Assembly (NCBI GenBank): GCA_002085445.1
Contig: NBMI01000061.1
Span: forward strand, 1 to 64,000
Reading direction: 5' to 3'
Source: Candidatus Parabeggiatoa sp. nov. 2
Lineage (GTDB): Bacteria > Pseudomonadota > Gammaproteobacteria > Beggiatoales > Beggiatoaceae
DNA length: 64,000 nt
Shown here: positions 17,894-26,559 of the stretch, one piece after another
How positions within the stretch are numbered: the stretch's first letter is position 1
How the letters are laid out: every line of letters begins with the position of its first letter
Made by a program: the position numbers and the translations under genes
The notes under the pieces: generated by a model
What the model was told of the DNA's origin: nothing
Seen by the model: only the letters and a program-made list of their open reading frames with translations
Database searches by the model: none

Positions 17894-18699
17894 CTAGAAA
17901 CAAGATTTTTTTTCGAGGCGATTTGGAACAATCTCTTCATCTATCAATTTACACAGCTTACTGACCAAATAGGGATAACCGGCGGTATAGTAATATAATC
18001 GGGCCGCAATCGCCGAGATGTCAAGCGATATCTGCTTATCAAGGCTGTAATCGTGCAACATTGTCCCAATCTCATCAGGCGCAAAACTCAAATCCACCTT
18101 AAAGTCAATCGCAATATTCCACGGACTGTTGTACCTCCCACTTCCTGCATCCGGGCGAATTTTGGCCTTGAGCGTTTTTATATCATGTACGCCGGCCAAA
18201 ATGACTGATTGGAAGGTTTCTTCACCCTCGTCTCTGGTTAGGTATTTATTCCGTAACATACCCAAAAAATATAAGAATAACTGATTGTTACTGCTTTTAT
18301 CCACTTCATCTATCATCAACACCCACGATTTGCTGGGCATCGTTCCCACCAACTGTGTGATGAAGCGAGATAACGCGGGTAGGTGAGTGATCGAAGGGCG
18401 ATGTTCTTCAGTCAATTGCGACAGATGCTCAAAGCCCAAAAACTCAAGGCGATGGGCTATCATGATTAGAAATTCAGCGATAAAGCTTTCCTGATGCTGA
18501 TGCGTCTCTGCATCAATTCCCTCAAAGCTAATCTTCAACGCCACACAATCATCACGCTGGTTGAGTTGTTTGGCGAGTAAAAATGTTTTGCCAAACTGAC
18601 GAGGCCGATTGATAGTGAAATATTTCCCTTTTTCTACAAAGGCTTAGCCGAATTATCGACCATATAATGACGGTTGGGAATACATAAACCCGTAGCATC
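17894..18699 (-). pseudogene. Frameshifted AAA-type ATPase
   Basis: Reading right to left, one frame gives DATGLCIPNRHYMVDNSAK (to about 18643). A second frame, offset by one base, continues AFVEKGKYFTINRPRQFGKTFLLAKQLNQ (Walker A-like RPRQFGKT), then VALKISFEG, SWVLMIDEVDKS (Walker B) and TAGYPYLVSKLCKLIDEE. In-frame stops at the junction (TAA at 18644-18646 in the downstream frame) show a one-base indel. No start codon is visible at the N-terminus, which borders repeat DNA. The C-terminus ends KKSCF with its stop from a CTAGAAAC repeat. It resembles uncharacterised bacterial ATPases that begin with an IPxxHYM motif. Confidence 0.8.
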
Positions 18700-18714
18700 A
18701 TTTATCCTTGTTAT

Positions 18715-18969
18715 GTTTGGATTTTTAGTTTGTAGTAGGCGCTTTAGCGCCTGAAACTAGAAAAAGTATCTAGTATCTCGTTTAGAATTTATAGTTTGTA
18801 GTAGGCGCTTTAGCGCCTGAAACTAGAAAAGTTTCTAGTATATAGTTTATAATTTATAGTATGTCGTTATGTCGTTTGTAGTATGTAGTATGTACTTAGG
18901 CGCTAAAGCACCTACTACAAACGCAAGGCGCTAAAGCACCTACTACAAACGCAAGGCGCTAAACAACTC
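18715..18969. repeat. AGGCGCTTTAGCGCCT hairpin cluster
   Basis: Several copies of TTTGTAGTAGGCGCTTTAGC-type hairpins in both orientations, mixed with TTTATAG/TTTGTAG heptamers. The cluster runs into the 3' end of the kinase gene. Confidence 0.9.
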
Positions 18970-21432
18970 CTACAAACGCAAGGCGCTAAAGCGCCTACTA
19001 CAAACTACACGAAGCTCGCCAAACCTATCACTCTTTAAAGGCAAGCGAGGTTTTTTTGGCTTAGGCGCTTGTTGGGCCTTTCGACGCGGTTTTTGCTCGG
19101 TAACTTGTTCTCTGATGGCCGCTTGTTGGGCCTTTCGGCGTTGCACTTCTGCGAAGTCGGCCTCGGTTTCCACCTGTGGAAGGGCTTCTAAACGGCTTGC
19201 CAGTTGTGCCGATTCTGGCCGCTGCGCTGGGTTTTCTTCCTTGCATTCACACAATAACTGAAATAACTCGGCCGGTGCGTCGGCTAAGCGCAACGGGTTC
19301 AGGTTTTGTGGACTTTCTTGAGTCATTAACCGATACAACGCTGCCCCTGTCGAAAACAAATCGCTTTTCGCGCCGGGTTGACCATATTGAGTCTCTCCAA
19401 ATTGTTCTGGTGGCGCATAGAACAACGTGCCAAAAAAGATGCCTTGCGCCATTTGCGTCATGGAACTGGCACGACTGCGCGACAAGGCTTGTTGTTTTAA
19501 AGACGTTGCTATTCGTGCTAATCCAAAATAAATTATTTTGACCATTAAGCCCGTTTCTGTTTCTTTAAATAACAAATTGGCGGGCTTAATATCCAAATGA
19601 TAAATCCCGTGTTCATGCGCTACTTGAAGGCCTTTCGCAATTTGTATCCCGACGGCAATACCGGTTGGTACATCGAGTTTGCCATGCTTTTTTAGCCAGG
19701 TTTCGCCATCCAACGCATCCTCAATATATTCCGTTACAAAAAACGGGCGTTCTTGTTGGACAGCATTAACATAACCAGAATCTAATGGCGTTGGCACATA
19801 CGCGCCGGCGATTTTACGCATAATCATTGCTTCGCCGAAAATCTGTTGGTGGCTTCCTTTGCGCCCTTCCCAAAAGCATTTGACAACCACTTTATCGCCT
19901 TCTGCCCATTGATTGTGGCACAGAAACACGCAGCCCATGCCACCGGCACCGAGTATCCGCACCATAGGATACTTATTAACATCATGCAACGCATAATTGG
20001 GATCAATTGCTATCGCGGTTTGTAAATCGGCCAACGCTTCATCATAAGCTTTACGCCGCAACCGCACCTGAAAGAGATTAAAAGAGGCTAAGGCCTTTTC
20101 GGCCGGCACTTGGGTACTGTTTCGCGCTTGGACAAACAACCGCTCGGCCTCTGTCAGATTGTTGGCATTACCTGTCGAAAACAAAACACTGCCAGCCTTG
20201 ATAGCCTTGAGAGCCGAAATCCAGGACATTTTTCCTAGCCCGGCTTTTCCAAACGGCGGAACGCCCAACGCGTTTAATTGAGTCACGGCTTGTTGGATCA
20301 GTGCCAGACTACGACTATTATGAGGCGTAAATTCATCACGCGCTTTAATTTGTGGCGACAACTCAAACCGCCGCATTAACTCATCAACTTTCTCTAGCAA
20401 CACCTCAACATTCTCATCAATTCGAATAACCGTACCACGCAACCCATCCATCGCCGCCAACACCTGCTCCACCTTGTTATCCAGCAACTTAGCCCAACTC
20501 TCAAAACGTTGTGCAAACGCAATCAAAGACTGATGACTACGTTGCCAAGCGGCCTGAGCGGCCTGTAACTTAGACGGCACCTCAGCAATAAAGTCCTGCA
20601 AACGCGCCACCTGTGGCGACAATTGACTCACTTTCGCAAAATCACCGGCCTCAACGGCCGCCTTTACAACGGCCGCTTGCTCATCCAACTGCCGTTGCAA
20701 GCGGCTCACGAGACGCTGTTGGGTGTTTTTAATAGCGCGCACATCGGCCCAAAGCGCCTTTCTTTCTAAGGCCGCTAACGTTTTCTCAACACGCGGCTCC
20801 TTGCGAAGTATCTCCCTAAAGAAAAACAACACCGCGTCACCCAACAACTCCTCATGCCGAAAAAAAGCCACCAACGTCTCATCCAGCAGCCCTTCACACC
20901 CGGTATTATCTTCGACAGCAAGCTTAGCTTGCACACCGCGCAACTGCTCCAACACCAAATCAGTAATTGCCAAAGTGCCTCGATGACTCAGAAACGCCGC
21001 CAACTCCGCCTCAGACAACGGCCGCTCTTCTGCGGAAAAAATCTGCGGCCATTTGCTTAAATCCTTAATACATTCAATCAGTTGACTTCGTAACGCTTGG
21101 AGCGCAACCTCGTCTTGCACACCCCGCTGGGCCGCAAACGGCCGCAAATAAACGGCCTCGATTTGGTCCGCAAACTCACGCTCCACTTTAGAATGCTTAA
21201 GTTGTCGTATAAATTTAAACCTATCCTCAGGGGCCGCCAAACCAGCCCCAATAGCCGCCAAGGCATAACCATAACTTTTTTGATAGGCATGCGCCATCTC
21301 AAAAGCGGTAAAAGTAAAATGCTCATGGAGAACAGAAATGGCTTTATTGCCGGCCCGTTGCCCAAGGGCTTCTATAACTGGCCCATCTAATAAGGCGTTG
21401 AGGCCGGTTTTTATCAGTGTAGTTAATGACAT
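18970..21432 (-). CDS. Ser/Thr kinase-like protein with large helical N-terminal half; DFG replaced by YFG
   Basis: 820 residues. Residues 1-480 are helical and of no family I recognise; they match the kinase at 53737-55881 (both begin MSL..., share HEHFT/EQHFT, AYQ(K/Q)SY and ITDLVLEQLR). A TPR-like stretch (about 430-475) precedes the kinase domain: G-loop LGAGGMGCVF (494-503), Lys518 in VVVK, catalytic loop HLDIKPAN (612-619, Asp614). The Mg-binding DFG is YFG (Tyr635, TAT at 19528-19530); the paralogue has DFG. This change should strongly weaken catalysis, so it may be a pseudokinase. The tail is Lys/Pro-rich, and the last 13 residues (RVVCSRRFSALRL) with the stop are translated hairpin repeat. 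Cytoplasmic. Confidence 0.85.
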   Translation of the reverse strand: MSLTTLIKTGLNALLDGPVIEALGQRAGNKAISVLHEHFTFTAFEMAHAYQKSYGYALAAIGAGLAAPEDRFKFIRQLKHSKVEREFADQIEAVYLRPFAAQRGVQDEVALQALRSQLIECIKDLSKWPQIFSAEERPLSEAELAAFLSHRGTLAITDLVLEQLRGVQAKLAVEDNTGCEGLLDETLVAFFRHEELLGDAVLFFFREILRKEPRVEKTLAALERKALWADVRAIKNTQQRLVSRLQRQLDEQAAVVKAAVEAGDFAKVSQLSPQVARLQDFIAEVPSKLQAAQAAWQRSHQSLIAFAQRFESWAKLLDNKVEQVLAAMDGLRGTVIRIDENVEVLLEKVDELMRRFELSPQIKARDEFTPHNSRSLALIQQAVTQLNALGVPPFGKAGLGKMSWISALKAIKAGSVLFSTGNANNLTEAERLFVQARNSTQVPAEKALASFNLFQVRLRRKAYDEALADLQTAIAIDPNYALHDVNKYPMVRILGAGGMGCVFLCHNQWAEGDKVVVKCFWEGRKGSHQQIFGEAMIMRKIAGAYVPTPLDSGYVNAVQQERPFFVTEYIEDALDGETWLKKHGKLDVPTGIAVGIQIAKGLQVAHEHGIYHLDIKPANLLFKETETGLMVKIIYFGLARIATSLKQQALSRSRASSMTQMAQGIFFGTLFYAPPEQFGETQYGQPGAKSDLFSTGAALYRLMTQESPQNLNPLRLADAPAELFQLLCECKEENPAQRPESAQLASRLEALPQVETEADFAEVQRRKAQQAAIREQVTEQKPRRKAQQAPKPKKPRLPLKSDRFGELRVVCSRRFSALRL

Positions 21433-22556
21433 ATCCGTTTTTATTTTCAGTGATCAGTTATCAGTTTATCGTAGTGGCTTTAGCCATCTTTAAAATTATT
21501 TATAGTAATGGCTTTAGCTACTTTCAAGGCCGTTTATAGTAATAGCTTTAGCCACTTCCCCGTTTGTAGTAGTGGCTTTAACCACTCTCCCGTTTGTAGT
21601 AGTGGCTTTAGCCACTTCCCCGTTTGTAGTAGTGGGTGATAAATTGCCTACTATAAACTAGAAACTATGAACAGTTTCAGGCGATAAATCGCCTACTACA
21701 AACTACAAACTACAAACTATAAACTTTAAACTATAAACTATAAACTATAACAGTTTCAGGCGATAAATCGCCTACTACAAACTACAAACTACAAACTACA
21801 AACTACAAACTACAAACTAGAAACTATAAACTTTAAACTATAAACTATAAACTATAACAGTTTCAGGCGATAAATCGCCTACTACAAACTATAAACTACA
21901 AACTACAAACTCTATAAACTAGTACGGGAGAGCGGAAATCCCCATACCACCAACAGCATCAGCCGTTGGCTGAGGGGTGGTATGAATATTTCCGCCCTCC
22001 TGTACTAGGAACAGTTTCTGGCGATAAATCGCCTACTACAAACTAGAAACTACAAACTAGAAACTAGAAACTAGAAACTAGAAACTAGTACGGGAGAGCG
22101 GAAATCCCCATACCACCAACAGCCAACAGCATTTTAGGCTAAAGTTTCGCGGAACGAAACTTTAGCCTAAACCGTTGTCTGAAAGCATCGTCAAGCTAAA
22201 GCCTACTAACTCTCTTATAGTGCCCTTTAGGGTACTTAAGCTTTTAGACAACGGCTTTAGCCGTTGGCTGAGGGGTGGTATGAATATTTCCGCCCTCCTG
22301 TACTAGGAACCATTTCAGGCGATAAATCGCCTACTACAAACTATGAACTATAAACTATAAACTATAAGCTAGATACTTTTAACAGTTTCAGGCGATAAAT
22401 CGCCTACTACAAACTACAAACTATGAACTATAAACTATAAACTATAAACTATAAACTATAAACTAGATACTTTTAACAGTTTCAGGCGATAAATCGCCTA
22501 CTACAAACTACAAACTACAAACTATGAACTAGAAACTAGAAACTAGAAACTAGAAA
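21433..22556. repeat. Dense hairpin and heptamer repeat block, no gene
   Basis: 1.1 kb made almost only of hairpins (AGTGGCTTTAGCCACT, AGGCGATTTATCGCCT), heptamer runs (ACTACAA, CTATAAA, CTAGAAA) and two copies (about 21920-22010 and 22085-22310) of a CTAGTACGGGAGAGCGG element. The second copy contains the combined hairpin element seen at 4846-4910. Confidence 0.92.
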
Positions 22557-25079
22557 CTAGAAACTTTTAATCGTTTCAGGCGATAAATCGCCTACTACAA
22601 ACGGCCGCTTTGGACGGCCTATTTCTATCCAAAGCTGAAGCTTTGGACTCCATGCCAAAGCTGACGCTTTTAAAAACAACTGCTCGTCAATCACGGGACT
22701 GTTTTTTCGGTCCGCTTTAACCGGTGCCTTCTGTTGAGGTTGACATTGGGCCAATAGAAAGACGGGCTTAATGGAAAGTTTACCAGTAGAAACCTGGTGA
22801 AATGGCCCCGTTTTCGGACGGTGGCTGGTTTTTTCCGAGCGGTTGAGCAATAAATGGCTCGCTTTCCAATCAGAAGGAGAGGCGCGGCGGCCGGCATAGG
22901 GCTTAACCACAAAACGATTCTGATGAGTTCGTTGTGTGTCGCAAGACGGTTGGAATTGGCCGCTGGCATCAATATAATTACCCGACAACACCAGCAAAAA
23001 CGCATCCATATTGATTTCCGGCGCGTCAATCTCCACGTTCCCGTCTATGCCCAATCTTGAAGAGGCACTCACCAGACTGTTATTAGAGCGCACAAATTGC
23101 TCCGATTGAATGTAAATATCTCCCCCTCGGCCTTCATCGGCTCGTGCTTTGATTCCTCCTTGATTCAGTACCACAAACACCGGATGAGAAATCGTGATAT
23201 TACCACCATCACCGGTACCACCCTTGACACTGGTGGTAATTTTCCCTCCCCGCAGATACAATAAATCCGCTGTGGTGACAGTGATATTGCCCCCACTGGC
23301 GTTTGCGGTTTCTGCCGTTATGAGACTATTGTTTATTAGGTTTATGGCGCGTGCTTGCACCGAGATTTCGCCGGCTTTGCCAGCATTGGCTTCAGCGCTT
23401 TTTGATAAGGCGCCAATCTGACTCTGATTTGAAAGTGTTAAAACGTCAGCCACTTTGATCAGGACAGTACCCCCGTCTCCGACACCTGCTGTGGAACCTG
23501 CAATTCTGGCTTGCTCCGTTAAGCTTAGTTGGTTTGCTTCTATCTCAATACGCCCAGCATGACCTATCGGAAGGCTGATAGCTTCTGGAAGACGCGCTGA
23601 CTCGCTAGTAATCTTCCCGCCATCACTCAACGCTAAAGTCTCAGCCACTTTGAGAACGATAGCGCCGCCGTTTCCAAAACCAAATGTGTTACTCGCAATA
23701 CTTCCGTTCTCTATCAGGATTTGGCCTGCTTCTATTTCAATCTGTCCGGCAGTACCGGCATTGACTTGTGTCGCGTGCGAGTTGCTCACAATACCGCTCG
23801 GCCGGTTTGTCTCACGTTTCCCGGAAATGCTCAAAGTATCAGCCACTTTAAGAGTGATAGTACCCCCTTCTCCAGCCCCAAATGTGGAACTGGCAATACT
23901 TGATTGATTCTCTAGCCTCACTTGCTCCGCCTCTATCTGAATCTTTCCACCTTTGCCGGCGTTCGTTTGCTTACTGTGCGAGTTGCCAATAATAATACTC
24001 GAAGAAAGTGTCAATGTATCGGCTACGAAGATAACGATTGCGTTACTATTTCCGACATCGTTGGTGACACTTTGAATGTGTGAATTTGTCAAGCTCATAT
24101 GGTCGGCCTGAATGTCTGTGATTCCATCTTCTTGAGCGTGGAGCGTGTCAGTCTTGCTGTCTATGACTCCACCCTCTTGAACGTGGAGCCTTTCACTCCT
24201 GATATAACTTTCGGTCAATTCAAGACTTCCAGCACGAATAAAAAGACTGCCACTGCCTTTGCCACTAACATCCACCAGTGAATGATCTGAAAGTTTGATG
24301 GCCGCCAATTTTTCAAATGATGATATCTCTAAAAAACCGGCTTCGGTTGAAATCACTTCACCGGGGCTGGCGACGCTGGTTAAGTTAATTTTTCCAGAGG
24401 GTGCCCGGAGAAGGGGTAAGTTGAGCGTTCTATCATTTTTTTTGAAAAAAGTGCCGTTTTTGATTTCGATGCCGCTACCAATGAGTGAGAGGGTTTTGCC
24501 TTTTGGCACGCTGAGGCCGGTGGATTGGTTTTCCCAATCTTCGGTGACTTCGCCATGTCCTTTAACCGAAATGGGGGCCAGTGGCGTATTCAAAAAACCA
24601 AACGCCTCGATGGGCGCCACCGTCAACAGACTATTATTAGGCTGACGAGCCTCAAAGCGTCCTCCGTCAGAAAAGCGCAGATAGTCGGCGGTGCTGGCGT
24701 GGAAACTGCCTTGCACGTCTAGCCGTGCATTGGGCCCAAACATGATCCCATACGGATTAATAAAATACATGTCGGCGTTGGGAATGGTGGAGCGAATTAA
24801 TCCGTCTATGTTTGAGGGATTACCGCCGGTGACGCGACTGATAACGTTTTGGACGTTGTTAGGCCCTGAAAAGGTGGCGCTTTCGCTCAGGTTGAGATTG
24901 AAGTCACGAAAGCTGTGGAATAGGTTGCCGCCGCGTTGTTGGCCTAATTTGGCCCCAATGAGATAGTCGGGGCCGGGTAACGGGCCGCCACGGCCGAGAG
25001 TGCCGTCGAGGCTGACTTCGGCGTTGATGGGTAAGGCCATGATTAATATAAGAATTGTGAGTAAATGTTGAGATTTCAT
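22557..25079 (-). CDS. TPS-type filamentous hemagglutinin-like exoprotein
   Basis: 840 residues. A signal peptide (1-20, ending PINA) is followed by a two-partner-secretion domain (about 21-270) with the diagnostic FINPYGIMFGPNARL (NPYG 108-111). A beta-helical repeat region (about 300-700) has recurring GAGEGGTITLKVADTLSISG-like units. The C-terminal part (CDTQRTHQNRF..., ASPSDWKASHLL) resembles large cyanobacterial and Beggiatoa exoproteins. Export would need an Omp85-family TpsB partner, which is not in the window. AGGAGA precedes the ATG. The last ~14 residues (FVVGDLSPETIKSF) are translated GGCGATTTATCGCC repeat, and the stop comes from a CTAGAAA heptamer. Probably a surface adhesin. Confidence 0.9.
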   Translation of the reverse strand: MKSQHLLTILILIMALPINAEVSLDGTLGRGGPLPGPDYLIGAKLGQQRGGNLFHSFRDFNLNLSESATFSGPNNVQNVISRVTGGNPSNIDGLIRSTIPNADMYFINPYGIMFGPNARLDVQGSFHASTADYLRFSDGGRFEARQPNNSLLTVAPIEAFGFLNTPLAPISVKGHGEVTEDWENQSTGLSVPKGKTLSLIGSGIEIKNGTFFKKNDRTLNLPLLRAPSGKINLTSVASPGEVISTEAGFLEISSFEKLAAIKLSDHSLVDVSGKGSGSLFIRAGSLELTESYIRSERLHVQEGGVIDSKTDTLHAQEDGITDIQADHMSLTNSHIQSVTNDVGNSNAIVIFVADTLTLSSSIIIGNSHSKQTNAGKGGKIQIEAEQVRLENQSSIASSTFGAGEGGTITLKVADTLSISGKRETNRPSGIVSNSHATQVNAGTAGQIEIEAGQILIENGSIASNTFGFGNGGAIVLKVAETLALSDGGKITSESARLPEAISLPIGHAGRIEIEANQLSLTEQARIAGSTAGVGDGGTVLIKVADVLTLSNQSQIGALSKSAEANAGKAGEISVQARAINLINNSLITAETANASGGNITVTTADLLYLRGGKITTSVKGGTGDGGNITISHPVFVVLNQGGIKARADEGRGGDIYIQSEQFVRSNNSLVSASSRLGIDGNVEIDAPEINMDAFLLVLSGNYIDASGQFQPSCDTQRTHQNRFVVKPYAGRRASPSDWKASHLLLNRSEKTSHRPKTGPFHQVSTGKLSIKPVFLLAQCQPQQKAPVKADRKNSPVIDEQLFLKASALAWSPKLQLWIEIGRPKRPFVVGDLSPETIKSF

Positions 25080-25768
25080 GTTGAGTTCTCCTGAAATGTT
25101 ATTGTTGGGATTTCAGTCCTCTTGGGATAACTACAAGGATTCAATAACTACAAGGATTCGTTATAATAACGGATTAGATCGTGGTGGTGTTTGGGTTTAA
25201 TCCTTTTATAAGCAACTTATTATTGTAGTTATTGTTAGGATTTGAATCCTCATCGGTACTAAAAGCAACTACAAGGATTGTATATAATAAAGGATTAGAT
25301 CGTGGTGGTGTTTGGGTTTAATCCTTTTATAAGCAACTTATTATTGTAGTTATTGTTAGGATTTGAATCCTCATCGGTACTAATCCCTTATTATAACGAA
25401 TCCTTGTAGTTATTAACGAATCCTTGTAGTTACTGTAAGGATTTCAATCCACCTCGGTACTAATCCCTTATTATAACGAATCCTTGTAGTTATTAAATAA
25501 TCCTTGTAGTTATTGTTAGGATTTCAGTCTTCCTCGGTACCAATCCGTTATTATAACGAATCCTTGTAGTTACTGTTAGGATTTCAATCCTCCTCGGTAC
25601 CAATCCGTTATTATAACGAATCCTTGTAGTTATTAACGAATCCTTGTAGTTATTAACGAATCCTTGTAGTTATTGTAAGGATTTCAATCCACCTCGGTAC
25701 CAATCCGTTATTATAACGAATCCTTGTAGTTCTTGCTGAGAAAAAGCGCCACGTTTGAGCAAGGCTTT
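25080..25768. repeat. CTACAAGGATTCGTTATAA repeat field upstream of the exoprotein
   Basis: Forward copies (about 25130-25160 and 25263-25295) and many reverse copies joined by GGATTTCAATCC-CTCGGTAC spacers of similar sequence. A segment of roughly 115 bases is repeated (about 25150-25258 and 25275-25380). Spacers are not unique, so this is not CRISPR. Confidence 0.88.
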
Positions 25769-26488
25769 CTAAAACCGATACGATATGCCAAGTCTCAACG
25801 AGAGGATTTGTTCTGAAATATCGAAGTCAAGTTCACGAAAGTCTTCATAATAATAATCATGGCGTATCAGCGACAAGTCATAATAAAGATTATTCGTCAA
25901 GGGCGCTTTCCATTTAATCCCTAAACTGGTGCCCGATGCATCTCCTTCAGCCGTACCAAAGGAGAATGAATTATAGTTGGCAACCATTTTGGCGTAGGCT
26001 GCACTGAATGAAAAAGTACCCCAGTCATAAACCTGCCAACCACCACCGGCACCAATAAACCATCCTTTCCCTTCTAAACTTGTTTTTGCGCCCGCAAAGG
26101 GAGAAAAGGCTAACTCAGTAAGCGTTGATTTGCCGTATTTATAGCCCACAAACGTACTAATGGAACCATTGATGGCATAACCCATAGAGGCAGCAAAGTC
26201 GGTACGCTCAAGCTCTATCGTATTGGACAAACCATTAATAATTGACTCTTCGTTGACTGAGAGGTTTCTTTCGCCGGATAAATCTATGTAAAAATTTCGG
26301 TAAATGCCAGTGACACCGCCCCCCAGTGAGTTAATATGACCATGGACATTGCCATTTACCACTGAATATTCAAAATTTCTTGAAGAAACAAAGATATTGG
26401 GAATAATCCAAAGCTCTTGGGCAATGCTTGTCGATGGCGATAACAGGGCTGCGATTGTCACGGCAAGGTGACTAATAATGTGTTTCAT
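25769..26488 (-). CDS. Outer-membrane beta-barrel protein
   Basis: 239 residues. A signal peptide (MKHIISHLAVTIAALLSPSTSIA) is followed by alternating hydrophobic/polar strands rich in Gly and aromatic residues (FVGYKYGKSTL, GWFIGAGGGWQVYDWG, YYDLSLIRHDYYYED). The end LGISYRF, with terminal Phe, is the classic signal for insertion by BAM. Size and layout suggest an 8-10-strand barrel. No specific family recognised. Its own promoter is likely, since TTTGGTA heptamers (26488-26516) separate it from the kinase gene upstream. Confidence 0.75.
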   Translation of the reverse strand: MKHIISHLAVTIAALLSPSTSIAQELWIIPNIFVSSRNFEYSVVNGNVHGHINSLGGGVTGIYRNFYIDLSGERNLSVNEESIINGLSNTIELERTDFAASMGYAINGSISTFVGYKYGKSTLTELAFSPFAGAKTSLEGKGWFIGAGGGWQVYDWGTFSFSAAYAKMVANYNSFSFGTAEGDASGTSLGIKWKAPLTNNLYYDLSLIRHDYYYEDFRELDFDISEQILSLRLGISYRF

Positions 26489-26559
26489 TTGGTATTTGGT
26501 ATTTGGTCATTGGTAATACCCATTTTCCGTTGCTTCTGTCCCTTTGCTCCTTTTCCCTG

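Noticed and set aside
25130-25740. Possible CRISPR array upstream of the exoprotein
   Set aside because: The segments between repeats are themselves repeated (GGATTTCAATCC, CTCGGTAC), so they are not spacers.
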